Shown here in pieces: positions 36,197-45,083 of a stretch of DNA of 64,000 nucleotides. The notes below the pieces were generated by a model. It searched no databases. It had not been told where the DNA came from and saw nothing but the letters and a program-made list of their open reading frames with translations. The position numbers and the translations under genes are program-made. Source of the stretch: Pseudomonadota bacterium. Its GTDB lineage: Bacteria > Desulfobacterota > Binatia > Binatales > Binataceae. The number at the start of each line of letters is the position of its first letter. The first letter of the stretch is position 1. Location of the stretch: the NCBI GenBank assembly GCA_021325355.1, contig JAJPHI010000024.1:36821-100820 (forward strand), in the 5' to 3' direction.

Positions 36197-36345
36197 TAAA
36201 GGTGCTGCGGCGTTCGGTGTACGGGAAGCCGGTGCGAATCCGGCGCTGCCCCGCAACTGTATCGGGGGACGACAGCCCTTCATGCCACCTTTAGCAGGGA
36301 AGGCGGGCTCGAGGATGAACCCCAAGCCAGGAGACCGGCCGAACG
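36197..36345 (+). promoter_or_regulatory. Cobalamin (B12) riboswitch
   Basis: The leader contains the conserved core in order: a GGTGC start, the G-A-A-G-C-C-G-G-T-G-C-G-A-A-T-C stretch (36225-36240), the C-T-G-C-C-C-C-G-C-A-A-C-T-G-T stretch (36246-36260) and the B12 box AGCCAGGAGACCGGCC at 36325-36340. It lies on the plus strand directly before the TonB-dependent receptor and should lower its expression when adenosylcobalamin is plentiful. Exact ends are estimated. Confidence 0.93.
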
Positions 36346-36462
36346 ACTTTGCGGTGCTTCCGCGGGGAGGCTGCCGGCCGTAGAGCCGGTCCCATCGGGA
36401 CCCCGGCGTTTACGCTCGGAATTATCGTTCCCTCGTGAAGGCGTCGCGCCACGAGGGTGGTA

Positions 36463-38553
36463 ATGCGAGCGTTTTTCCTGGCGTTTTCCTGTGTACTCAT
36501 TGTGGTTCTTGGCAGCCCCCGGCTGGCGGCCCAGGTTACGGCTTCGCCGACCGCGAGCAGCGGCACGGCGCCGGCCGCCGCGCCTTCGCCGCCAGTCCTC
36601 ACCGCTGCCGTGGGCGCGCCCGCCGCAGCGGTTCCGGCAGCTCAGCCGTCGGCCTCGCCGACACCGTCTTCCGGGCTGCCCCGGATGCTGATCGTAATCA
36701 CGCCGACACAAATCGCCGAACCGGTCGGCCAGGTCGGTGTAACGACCTCGGTCGTGACCGCCCATCAGATGGATACGCAGCAGCTCACGACCGCCGTTGA
36801 CGCCTTGCGCCAAGTGCCGGGAGTCCAGGTGAGGCAGAGCGGCGGACCGGGGACGCTGGCGGAAGTGTCGATCCGCGGCGCCGACCCGTCGCAGTCGCTG
36901 ATTATGATCGACGGCGTGCCGGTCAACGATTCGGCCAGCTCGGAGTTCGATATCAGTCGCCTCACGACCGCCGGGCTCGATCAGATCGAAGTGGTGCGCG
37001 GCGCCGGCGGGTCGCTTTACGGATCGCAGGCGATTGGTGGTGTGGTGAACATTCTGAGCAGCGAGGGTTCGGGACCACCGACCTTTTCGCTGCTGTCTGA
37101 AGGCGGCAACCGCGCGACGCAGTATCAACAGGCGACCTTGAGCGGCGCCGACGGCCGCCTCGCCTACTCCGGTGCGCTCAGTTACTTTTCGACCGAAGGC
37201 TACCGGACCGTGAACGACAGCGCCGACAACCTCGCCGGCAGCCTGCGTCTCGATTATCATCTGAACGAGGACACCACGCTGCGCGGCTTCGCGCGCTATA
37301 TTCGGGCCAACGTCAGTCTCGCGGAATTCTCCAACTCCCTCGGCATCACCGTGAACCCGACGGCCCATCAGCGCAACGAGTTCATGCTGTACAAGGGCGA
37401 GATCGATCGCCGGATTGGCGAGCGCCTGACGCTGCGCGCGAGCGGCTTTTACGTACGCGACGACCTCCGCGTCAACGACACGCCGTTTCCCGGGAGCGAC
37501 CAGTTCGAATCCGATTCGATACCCGATGAGACGCGGGGCAGCACGATCGACGGGGTCTATAACTGGAGCGCCCACCTGCAATCCTTGATAGGCTTTCAGT
37601 TTCTCGATCGCTGGCTGCGTTCGGGCGACAACCTCTATTTCCCCGCGCCACCGCCTCCGGCGAGTCGTTTCGTCACCGTGTTCAACGCGCGGCGGCAGGA
37701 GTATGCCGGCTACGTCGAGCAGGTGGTGCACCTGTTTAATGATCACCTCATCGGCACCGGCGGCTTCCGCGTCGACGGCAACAGTCAGTTCGGCGAGGAA
37801 GTGAGCCCGGCATGGTCGATCGCAATTCCCCTGCAGAAATATGGGGTGACGCTGCGCGGCAACTACGCCGAGGGCTTCCGCGCCCCCAGCTTCGACGAGC
37901 TGTATTTTCCGAATTTCGGCAATCCGCATCTCAACCCCGAGCTGTCCAGTGAGTACGACGGCGGCATCACCAAGACCTTCGGCGAGTTGGCCTCGCTGAC
38001 CGCCACCTATTTTTCGCGCCGGGTGCATGACGAAATCGTGGTGGTGCCGTGCCAGGTGGGTCCCGGATGCGAGTTCGGCGCGACCGCCGGCAATGCCCAG
38101 CGCGTCGATACCCAGGGCGTCGAGGTCGTGCCCGAGGCGCATCTGATTCACGGCCTCGACCTTGGCGGCAGCCTGACCTACGTAGACCAGCGGCACACGC
38201 CGCCGCTATTCAAGGTGCAGCCGCTGCGCGTGCCGAAGTGGTCGGCCGAAGCCCACACCCAGTTCGTCCATGAGGATCTCCTGCGCAGCGGCGACCAGGT
38301 CACCGCCGCGGTGCTGTACACCTTCGTCGGCGACCGCGACGATATCGAGCCCGACGGGATGATCGCCAATCACGACGCCTATCATCGGGTCGATCTCGCC
38401 TTCGCCTACGGGCCGGGGCTCAAGTGGAAGCTGCTGAAGGACGAGCAGATCGTCGCCCGGGTGCAGAACGCCCTTGACCGTCATTACCAGGAAAACTTTG
38501 GTTTTCCAGCGCCGCGGGTCAATTTCGTCGCCGGTGTAAAGCTGACATTCTAA
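36463..38553 (+). CDS. TonB-dependent outer-membrane receptor, probably for cobalamin
   Basis: A 696-residue BtuB-type receptor. It has a signal peptide (M-R-A-F-F-L-A-F-S-C-V-L-I-V-V-L ending L-A-A-Q), an Ala/Pro-rich linker and a TonB-box-like M-L-I-V-I-T-P-T-Q. A plug domain (V-P-G-V-Q-V-R-Q-S-G-G-P-G, I-R-G-A-D-P-S-Q) and a 22-strand barrel end in the terminal aromatic V-K-L-T-F. Cobalamin as the ligand is inferred from the riboswitch upstream and the cobU and cobQ neighbours, not from the barrel itself. The ATG at 36463 is used; a GTG two codons upstream is possible. Confidence 0.92.
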   Translation: MRAFFLAFSCVLIVVLGSPRLAAQVTASPTASSGTAPAAAPSPPVLTAAVGAPAAAVPAAQPSASPTPSSGLPRMLIVITPTQIAEPVGQVGVTTSVVTAHQMDTQQLTTAVDALRQVPGVQVRQSGGPGTLAEVSIRGADPSQSLIMIDGVPVNDSASSEFDISRLTTAGLDQIEVVRGAGGSLYGSQAIGGVVNILSSEGSGPPTFSLLSEGGNRATQYQQATLSGADGRLAYSGALSYFSTEGYRTVNDSADNLAGSLRLDYHLNEDTTLRGFARYIRANVSLAEFSNSLGITVNPTAHQRNEFMLYKGEIDRRIGERLTLRASGFYVRDDLRVNDTPFPGSDQFESDSIPDETRGSTIDGVYNWSAHLQSLIGFQFLDRWLRSGDNLYFPAPPPPASRFVTVFNARRQEYAGYVEQVVHLFNDHLIGTGGFRVDGNSQFGEEVSPAWSIAIPLQKYGVTLRGNYAEGFRAPSFDELYFPNFGNPHLNPELSSEYDGGITKTFGELASLTATYFSRRVHDEIVVVPCQVGPGCEFGATAGNAQRVDTQGVEVVPEAHLIHGLDLGGSLTYVDQRHTPPLFKVQPLRVPKWSAEAHTQFVHEDLLRSGDQVTAAVLYTFVGDRDDIEPDGMIANHDAYHRVDLAFAYGPGLKWKLLKDEQIVARVQNALDRHYQENFGFPAPRVNFVAGVKLTF

Positions 38554-38590
38554 GCTGACGTTCGAGGGGTGCCTTCGCTTCGGTGTCGTG

Positions 38591-40120
38591 ATGAGCGCGA
38601 AATCGCTGATGGTGATGGGGACGGCGTCGGACGTCGGCAAGAGTGTCGTGGTCACCGCGCTCTGCCGGAGCTTCGCGCGCGCCGGCCATGCGGTGGTGCC
38701 CTTCAAGGCGCAGAACATGTCGAACAACGCCGCCGTCTGCGAAGGCGGCGAAATCGGACGCGCCCAGGCGGTTCAGGCGGAAGCCGCCGGGCTCCCGCCG
38801 AGCGTGCTGATGAATCCGGTACTGCTTAAGCCTTCGAGCGATCTGGGTTCGCAGGTCGTTATCTGCGGCCGCGCGCGCTTTCATACAACCTTCCGCGATA
38901 ATTATGACCGCTATCGTGCCGAAGCCTGGCCGGCGATCCGGCAAAGCTACGAGGCCCTCGCCAAGCGCTTCGCGCTGATCGTGATCGAAGGGGCGGGCGG
39001 CGCGGCCGAAATCAATCTGCGCTATCGCGACCTCGTCAACTGGCCGGTTGCGGAACTGGCGGATGCTCCGGTTCTGCTCGTCGCCGATATCGATCGCGGC
39101 GGCGTCTTCGCCTCCCTGGTCGGGACCGTGGAACTGCTCGCGCCAGAGGAGCGGCGGCGCGTAAAAGGCTTCATCATCAACAAGTTTCGCGGCCATCGCG
39201 AGCTGCTCGAGTCGGGCCTGCGTCTGTTGACCGAGCGCACCGGGATTCCGGTTCTGGGCGTCCTGCCGTATCGCGAGAATCTGGGTATCGCGGAGGAAGA
39301 CGCGGTCGTCCTTTATCGCCATCGGCCGCGCCGGCCGCCGACCGCAGTGACCTGCGGCGTGCTGCACCTTCCCCATATCGCGAACTTCACCGACTTTGAC
39401 GGGCTCGACAAAGAGCCGGACGTGAGCGTCCACTACCTGCGCGATCCCGGTTCAGCTCCGGCGCTCGACCTGGTAATCCTGCCCGGCACCAAGGCGACGG
39501 TGGACGATCTCGCCTGGTTGCGCGCCGCCGGCTGGGAGGAATGGCTCAACCGCCAGCGTGCTGCCGGCGCATGGATCGTCGGCGTCTGCGGCGGTTACCA
39601 GATGCTCGGGCGGCGCATCATCGATCGCGATCATGTCGAGAGTGCGGAGCCTGAAACGGCTGGCCTCGGCTTGCTTTCGGTTGAAACGATCTTCGACCCG
39701 GAAAAGCTGACGCGGACGGTCCGCGCGGTCCATCGGGCGACGAATCTCGTGGTCGCCGGATATGAAATTCACGCCGGCCGAATCCATGGCGTGAACGAAC
39801 GCAACGCCGTCTTCAAGATTATCGAGCGCGACGGCCGCGTTGCCAGCGAACTCGAGGGGCTCGCATCAGCAGACGGACGCGTTTTCGGGAGCTCGATCCA
39901 TGGCTTGTTCGACGCGCCCGCCTTCCGCCGCCACCTGATCAACGCCGTGCGCGCGAGCAAGGGTTTGGCGCCGCTCGAGAGCAGGCCGGCCGAGGACGTC
40001 GAGACGGAACGCCGCGCGACGTACGATAGCCTCGCCGACTGGTGGGAAGCCTGCATCGACATGCGGCGCATCGCTGCTCTCGCCGGGGTGGCGTGGAAGC
40101 CTCGAGCAGGCGCGGTATAA
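38591..40120 (+). CDS. cobQ: Cobyric acid synthase
   Basis: CobQ (CbiP) amidates adenosylcobyrinic a,c-diamide at four side chains to adenosylcobyric acid, using glutamine and ATP. The N-terminal P-loop-like G-T-A-S-D-V-G-K-S is at 10-18 and V-I-E-G-A-G-G-A-A-E-I-N-L follows. The C-terminal class I glutamine amidotransferase has its nucleophile Cys333 in V-C-G-G-Y-Q-M-L-G and a late G-S-S-I-H-G-L His. The 509-residue length is normal. It begins 37 bases after the receptor and is probably under the same riboswitch. Confidence 0.96.
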   Translation: MSAKSLMVMGTASDVGKSVVVTALCRSFARAGHAVVPFKAQNMSNNAAVCEGGEIGRAQAVQAEAAGLPPSVLMNPVLLKPSSDLGSQVVICGRARFHTTFRDNYDRYRAEAWPAIRQSYEALAKRFALIVIEGAGGAAEINLRYRDLVNWPVAELADAPVLLVADIDRGGVFASLVGTVELLAPEERRRVKGFIINKFRGHRELLESGLRLLTERTGIPVLGVLPYRENLGIAEEDAVVLYRHRPRRPPTAVTCGVLHLPHIANFTDFDGLDKEPDVSVHYLRDPGSAPALDLVILPGTKATVDDLAWLRAAGWEEWLNRQRAAGAWIVGVCGGYQMLGRRIIDRDHVESAEPETAGLGLLSVETIFDPEKLTRTVRAVHRATNLVVAGYEIHAGRIHGVNERNAVFKIIERDGRVASELEGLASADGRVFGSSIHGLFDAPAFRRHLINAVRASKGLAPLESRPAEDVETERRATYDSLADWWEACIDMRRIAALAGVAWKPRAGAV

Positions 40121-40244
40121 CGGCGATCGCCTTTGGCCGGGCCGCCTCGTCGGTGCGACATCACCCGAATGGCTGAGCTCGCACCGCTCCGCTTGACAGG
40201 GTATGGATGGTGCCTGATTTTGGCTGCGGAGGATCACTTACGCG

Positions 40245-40574
40245 ATGCGGCGCCTGCTCCTGACAATATCGATCGCCCTACCGGTATACGGATGCGTCCA
40301 GATTCCGCCCGCGCCGACGCCGCCGCCAACCAGCATGAGTTCCTGGGGCCCGTTGGGCGGCTTCACGATGTCCTCCGGCGCGAATTGCGCGGGTCAGGCC
40401 GCGCTGGTCAACGGCAAGAGCACGGTGTCCGATCCCTGTTTCACCGACACCAGCAATGTCGTGCTGTGCACCGACGCTACTGCGCCCAGCGCCGTGGCGT
40501 GTAAGCCGTCCAACGGACAATTGTCCATCTCCGGTTTCGGCAACGACGTCGTGGCCTACGCCCGCCTCCGCTGA
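40245..40574 (+). CDS. Small lipoprotein of unknown function
   Basis: A 109-residue protein with a short signal peptide ending in a lipobox-like P-V-Y-G-C (Cys17), then a Pro-rich stretch. The mature part holds four further cysteines (N-C-A-G, P-C-F-T, L-C-T-D, A-C-K-P) that could form two disulfides. A GGAGG ribosome site sits 12 bases before the ATG. I know no family for it. Confidence 0.6.
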   Translation: MRRLLLTISIALPVYGCVQIPPAPTPPPTSMSSWGPLGGFTMSSGANCAGQAALVNGKSTVSDPCFTDTSNVVLCTDATAPSAVACKPSNGQLSISGFGNDVVAYARLR

Positions 40575-40702
40575 CGCAGGGAGTTTGGGCCGCGCAGGCT
40601 CGCGAAGTCACGCTGCGAGCCCCGTGGCCGCGATGTAAACGCTGACCGCAAGGCAGCGTCTAGATCGCTAGTGAGGAGGCATTTTTGGGGAGCAAGAGGC
40701 CA

Positions 40703-41623
40703 ATGAAACCAAAGGACAACAATGGAACTGCGGCGCGATTCATGCGCTCGCTTAAACCGCTGGTCGCGGCGGGCGGATTGCTGGCGTGCGCGATAGCCGC
40801 GCCGGCCGGCGCCCAGATGGCGACCAATCCCGATATCGAGTATCCGGCGCAGATCGCGCTGCATCTGCCCGATCGCGACTTGAACTGGGGCGAACTTGCC
40901 CGTTTCGACAATTTTCTCGATCAGCATCCCGCCATCGCCCGCGACCTCTATCGCGATCCGGGGGCGATCCGGAACCCGGCGTTTCTGAACAGCCATCCCG
41001 AGCTGCGGGAATTCCTGGCGGCGCACGGCGGTATCGCGGCGGCGCTGCGCGAGAATCCGGGATGGTTCATGAACCGCGAGGCGCGTTTTGAACGCTTCGA
41101 ACAGGGGCACTACCAGATAACGCGGGCGCAACTCGACGCTTTCGACGATTACCTCGACGCGCATCCAGAAGTTGCCCGGCAGCTCTATGCCAATCCGGGC
41201 CTGATGCGCGACGCTCAGTTCCTGGCGGCCCATCCGCAGTTGGCGACCTTCCTGCGCAATCATCCGGGAATCGACGGCGACCTCGAGCGGCATCCTTACT
41301 GGACGATGTGGCGCGAGCATCAGTTCGAGCGTTCGGAAAACGAGTACCATCCGGTCAACGCGCCGACCAATCCGCAGGTCGCCAACTTTGACGACTTCCT
41401 TGATCATCACGAGGCGATTGATCAGCAACTGATGCACGATCCACGTCTGATCGATAACCCCGGCTATCTCGCGAACCATCCGCAGTTGCGCGACTATCTG
41501 AGCCAGCATCCGGAGGTGCGCGCCGAGATCAGATCCCATCCCGACTGGTTCATGCATCGGGAGCGCCTGTACGAACACCACGAGCATCAGAGCCGCATCT
41601 GGCGCCGAACCTATCGCGGCTGA
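40703..41623 (+). CDS. Secreted protein with three about-80-residue helical repeats
   Basis: A 306-residue exported protein: signal peptide with predicted cleavage after A-G-A37, then three repeats (about 68-130, 147-210, 229-291). Each has the order F-D-x-F/Y-L-D-x-H, (P)-x-I/V-A, D/N-P-x-L/A-I/M-R/D-x, F/Y-L-x-x-H-P-x-L-R/A-x-F/Y-L, then H-P-x-W-F/T-M/x-x-R-E and an R-F-E-R-like end. All are rich in His-Pro pairs, with no cysteines after cleavage. Possibly a surface or periplasmic binding protein; function not known. The ATG at 40703 is preferred over a TTG at 40685. A hairpin follows the gene. Confidence 0.75.
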   Translation: MKPKDNNGTAARFMRSLKPLVAAGGLLACAIAAPAGAQMATNPDIEYPAQIALHLPDRDLNWGELARFDNFLDQHPAIARDLYRDPGAIRNPAFLNSHPELREFLAAHGGIAAALRENPGWFMNREARFERFEQGHYQITRAQLDAFDDYLDAHPEVARQLYANPGLMRDAQFLAAHPQLATFLRNHPGIDGDLERHPYWTMWREHQFERSENEYHPVNAPTNPQVANFDDFLDHHEAIDQQLMHDPRLIDNPGYLANHPQLRDYLSQHPEVRAEIRSHPDWFMHRERLYEHHEHQSRIWRRTYRG

Positions 41624-41662
41624 CGCGGGCCGTCGCAACGGATCGCCGAAGCCGGTCAAAAT

Positions 41663-41702
41663 GCGCGAAGAAGATCGTCGCCCGGGACGGTCTTCTTCGC
41701 GC
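41663..41702 (+). terminator. Long hairpin after the repeat-protein gene
   Basis: A 17-base inverted repeat (41663-41679 with 41686-41702, one G-U wobble) and a 6-base loop lie 40 bases after the stop codon of the secreted repeat protein. There is no clear T run, so it may slow transcription or protect the 3' end instead of being a classical terminator. Confidence 0.5.
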
Positions 41703-41895
41703 GCCGGCGAGATTTGGAAGCGTTCGCGCGCGTGACGGATGCCTGCGGCGCCTTTAGCGTCGGGCGGGGTTAACCTTGCGATATCGCCACGTCTGGAATA
41801 AGAAATTCTGATAGTCGCTATCAGTATCCACTCGGCGGAGCGGCCGTCACGAAGTGCAATCCGCTACGGCGCCCGCCAGAACCTGGAGGGAAGTT

Positions 41896-43599
41896 ATGTA
41901 CGACCTGGTGATCCGTAATGGCACGGTGATTGACGGCTCCGGCCTGCCGCGCGTGCGCGCCGACGTGGCTATCGCCGGCGGCAGGATTGCCGCCATTGGC
42001 CGCATCCGTGATTCCGCCAAAGAGACCATCGACGCTGAGGGGCATATCGTTGCACCCGGCTTCATCGACGCCCACACCCACATGGATGCGCAGGTCTTCT
42101 GGGATCCCATCGGGACCTGCTCCTGCTGGCACGGCATCACCTCGGTCGTGATGGGCAATTGTGGATTTTCGCTGGCGCCCTGCGCGGAAAAGGACAAGCT
42201 GCTGGTGATGCGCAATCTCGAGCGCGCCGAAGATATCGCGCCGGAGGCGATGGAAGCGGGCATCAAGTGGGCCTGGACCACCTTCCCCGAATACCTCGCC
42301 GCGGTCGAGCGCCAGCCCAAGGGCATCAATTATGCCGCCTACATGGGCCACTCCGCTTTGCGCACCTATGTGATGGGGCAGCGGGCGTTCGAGGAGGAGG
42401 CCACCGCCGAGGACCTCGCGCTGATGAAGACCGAGGTGCGCAATGCGATCAAGGCGGGCGCCGTCGGCTTCACGACGTCGCGCACGCGCAATCATCAGAC
42501 CCCCGACGGCCATCCGGTCGCGAGCCGCCTGGCAAATTGGCATGAAGTGCGTGAGCTGGTCGGCACCATGGGGGAGATGGGCGCCGGCATTTTCGAGATC
42601 GCCGGCGAGGACACCGGCACCGAAGGCGAGCGGCTCAACGATTACCTCGCGCGGCTGAAGGCGCTCGCCGTCGATACCGGCGTTCCCGTGACCTTCGGGA
42701 TGTTCAGCACGCGGCGCGCCCCTGACTACTGGCGCAACTACTTCCGGCTCGCCGACGAGACCGCGGCGGCGGGCGGCAAGATGTTCATCCAGGTGCACAG
42801 CCGCTCGCTCAACGTGTTGCTCTCCTTCGAGACCAGCATGCCGTTCGACCGTCTGCCGCTGTGGAGCGATTTGCGCAAGCGGCCGCTGGCCGAGCAGGAA
42901 GCGGCGCTGCGGAATCCGGAGATGCGGCGCAAACTGATCGAAGCCGGACATCAAAAGCAGGAGCATCGCGCGGTCGGACCGGAGGCCCGCACGTCGAGCT
43001 TCCGGTGGCTGTTCCCGCTTGATCGCGCCACCCCGCCCTACACCTCGATCGCGGAAATCGCCGAACAGAGCGGCAAGGACCCGGTCGAAGTCATTATCGA
43101 TCTGGCGTTGGCGAAGAACCTCAAGCAGTTCTTCCTGCAGACGCTCATCAACGAGGATCAGAACCACGTGCTCGAGATGATGAAGCATCCGCGCTCGGTG
43201 GTGACCTTCTCGGACTCCGGCGCGCACGTCTCGCAGATCATGGATTCGTCACTGCAGACCCACGTGCTGAGCCACTGGGTGCGCGAGAAGCAGGCGATAA
43301 CCCTCGAAGAGGCTGTGCGGATGATGAGCTTTGTGCCGGCCTCGCACTGGGGGCTCAATGGCCGCGGACTGCTGCGCGAGGGCTACTGGGCGGACGTCGT
43401 GGTCTTCGATCCCGATCGCGTCACGCCGCTAATCCCCGAGCTGACTTATGATCTGCCGGCCGGTGCGCGACGCCTGAAGCAGAAGGCCGAGGGCATCCTG
43501 GCGACCGTGGTGAACGGTCAGGTACTGCTGCGCAACAACGAGCATACCGGCGCACTTCCGGGCCAACTGCTGCGCGGTCCGTTGGCGCATCGCGCATAG
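41896..43599 (+). CDS. D-aminoacylase-like amidohydrolase (N-acyl-D-amino-acid deacylase family)
   Basis: A 567-residue metal-dependent amidohydrolase. The start Y-D-L-V-I-R-N-G-T-V-I-D-G-S-G and the metal motif G-F-I-D-A-H-T-H-M-D-A place it in the D-aminoacylase group. Further signs are N-C-G-F-S-L-A-P, M-G-H-S-A-L-R and the late F-S-D-S-G-A-H-V, which gives the catalytic Asp. Members deacylate N-acyl-D-amino acids, though many in environmental genomes act on other amides. The ATG at 41896 has GGAGGGAAG just upstream. A perfect terminator hairpin follows. Confidence 0.9.
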   Translation: MYDLVIRNGTVIDGSGLPRVRADVAIAGGRIAAIGRIRDSAKETIDAEGHIVAPGFIDAHTHMDAQVFWDPIGTCSCWHGITSVVMGNCGFSLAPCAEKDKLLVMRNLERAEDIAPEAMEAGIKWAWTTFPEYLAAVERQPKGINYAAYMGHSALRTYVMGQRAFEEEATAEDLALMKTEVRNAIKAGAVGFTTSRTRNHQTPDGHPVASRLANWHEVRELVGTMGEMGAGIFEIAGEDTGTEGERLNDYLARLKALAVDTGVPVTFGMFSTRRAPDYWRNYFRLADETAAAGGKMFIQVHSRSLNVLLSFETSMPFDRLPLWSDLRKRPLAEQEAALRNPEMRRKLIEAGHQKQEHRAVGPEARTSSFRWLFPLDRATPPYTSIAEIAEQSGKDPVEVIIDLALAKNLKQFFLQTLINEDQNHVLEMMKHPRSVVTFSDSGAHVSQIMDSSLQTHVLSHWVREKQAITLEEAVRMMSFVPASHWGLNGRGLLREGYWADVVVFDPDRVTPLIPELTYDLPAGARRLKQKAEGILATVVNGQVLLRNNEHTGALPGQLLRGPLAHRA

Positions 43600-43620
43600 C
43601 CGCCACTCGATCTCAACAGG

Positions 43621-43656
43621 AAACGGGCGCGAGTCCAAGTGACTCGCGCCCGTTTT
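43621..43656. terminator. Bidirectional rho-independent terminator
   Basis: A perfect 15-base inverted repeat (43621-43635 with 43641-43655) with a 5-base loop is flanked by AAA on the left and TTTT on the right. It sits between the amidohydrolase and the convergent CoA-transferase-family gene and can serve both strands. Confidence 0.9.
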
Positions 43657-43715
43657 AGCTGCAGCATCTCAGGCGGCGCGCCGTCAGATATTCGTGTGAC
43701 GCGGCCGCGCTAGGG

Positions 43716-44864
43716 TCACGCCGTCGCGATCGCTCCGCAGGCCTTAAGCCGCTCCAGTTCGGTCTCGGCGAAGCCCCAGTCGCGCAGCGCTTCCAGGGTA
43801 TGCTCACCCGGTCGCGCCGGCGGCCGCTGGATCGCTCCGGGCGTCCGGCTGAAGCGAGGCGCCGGGGCGGGTTGCACCACCCCGTCGGGAGCAACGAAAG
43901 TTCCGCGATGCTGGTTATGGGGATGATGCGGCGCCTCGCTCATGCTGAGCACCGGCGCGAAGCAGATATCGCTGCCTTCCATGATCCGGCACCATTCGTC
44001 GCGGGTTTTGGTTTTGAACAGCGCGGCCACGCGCTCTTTCATCTGCGGCCACGACTTGCGGTCGTTCTGTGGGGCGAGCTCCTCGGCCTTGAGTCCCGAT
44101 TTCTCCAGCAATTCCTCGTAAAACTTCGTCTCGATGGAGCCGATTGAAATGTACTTGCCGTCGGCGGTTTCGTATACATCGTAGTAATGGGCACCGGTAT
44201 CGAGCACATTGGTGCCCCGCTCGTCGTTCCAGAAACCCGCGCCGTGCATCCCGTAAATCGCCGTCATCAGCGACGCTGCGCCATCGATCATCGCGACATC
44301 GATCACCTGTCCCTTGCCGGATTTCTGCGCCTCGAGCAGGCCGGCTACCAGGCCGAATGCCAGATACAACGCGCCGCCGCCGAAATCGCCGATGAGATTG
44401 AGCGGCGGTACCGGCGCTTCACCGCGTCGTCCGATAGCATTCAGCGCGCCGGTCAGCGCAATATAATTGATGTCGTGGCCAGCCGCCTGGGCGAGCGGCC
44501 CGTCCTGTCCCCATCCAGTCATCCGGCCATAGACGAGCCGTGGATTGCGCTCCAGACAGATGTCGGGTCCGAGTCCCAGCCGCTCCATCACGCCCGGCCG
44601 AAACCCTTCGATAAGCGCGTCGGCCTTTTCGATCAGGCGGAGAACCGCTGCCGTGGCTTCAGGTTTTTTGAGGTCGAAGGCAAGGGAGCGCCGGCCCCGA
44701 TTAAGCAGGCTGTACTTGGTCTGGACCGAGATGCCGAGGCCAGCATCGGCGGTGCGATCGATTCTGAGGACTTCGGCGCCGAGGTCCGATAACAACATCG
44801 CGCACATCGGCGCCGGTCCGATACCCGCAAACTCAATCACTTTGTAACCGCTCAGTGGTCCCAT
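43716..44864 (-). CDS. Alpha-methylacyl-CoA racemase-like enzyme (CaiB/BaiF family)
   Basis: A 382-residue family III CoA-transferase-fold enzyme of the racemase branch. His130 (A-G-H-D-I-N-Y-I-A-L-T-G) and Asp160 (N-L-I-G-D-F-G-G-G) match the acid-base pair of the mycobacterial racemase MCR in spacing (30 residues). The usual first strand V-I-E-F-A-G-I-G-P-A-P-M is present. The reaction would be epimerisation of 2-methylacyl-CoA thioesters, letting branched acids enter beta-oxidation. It is convergent with the D-aminoacylase-like gene. Confidence 0.9.
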   Translation of the reverse strand: MGPLSGYKVIEFAGIGPAPMCAMLLSDLGAEVLRIDRTADAGLGISVQTKYSLLNRGRRSLAFDLKKPEATAAVLRLIEKADALIEGFRPGVMERLGLGPDICLERNPRLVYGRMTGWGQDGPLAQAAGHDINYIALTGALNAIGRRGEAPVPPLNLIGDFGGGALYLAFGLVAGLLEAQKSGKGQVIDVAMIDGAASLMTAIYGMHGAGFWNDERGTNVLDTGAHYYDVYETADGKYISIGSIETKFYEELLEKSGLKAEELAPQNDRKSWPQMKERVAALFKTKTRDEWCRIMEGSDICFAPVLSMSEAPHHPHNQHRGTFVAPDGVVQPAPAPRFSRTPGAIQRPPARPGEHTLEALRDWGFAETELERLKACGAIATA

Positions 44865-45083
44865 GGTCTCACCTCGTCACGACGTTGTTGTGGAAGCGCC
44901 CCAACCTTAGCACAAGCCGCAATCGGTAGAAGATTGGCCGACGTCGGGAAACTTCGACCGGGCGCGCGAGCTTGCGGTCTCGCAAGAGACGGCGCTGCGG
45001 GCAGGTGGCCGGCTGCGGCGGGTCTTCGCGAAGCGACCGTCAGAACTGACGCGGGCGAACGCTGACCCGCCAACGGGGCGCCG

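Noticed and set aside
36280..38196. Minus-strand open frame of 638 codons opposite the TonB-dependent receptor
   Set aside because: It overlaps the riboswitch and receptor, has no family motif and shows shadow composition.
41821..43227. Minus-strand open frame of 468 codons opposite the amidohydrolase
   Set aside because: Antisense to a clear enzyme gene; His/Arg/Gly-rich without a fold pattern.
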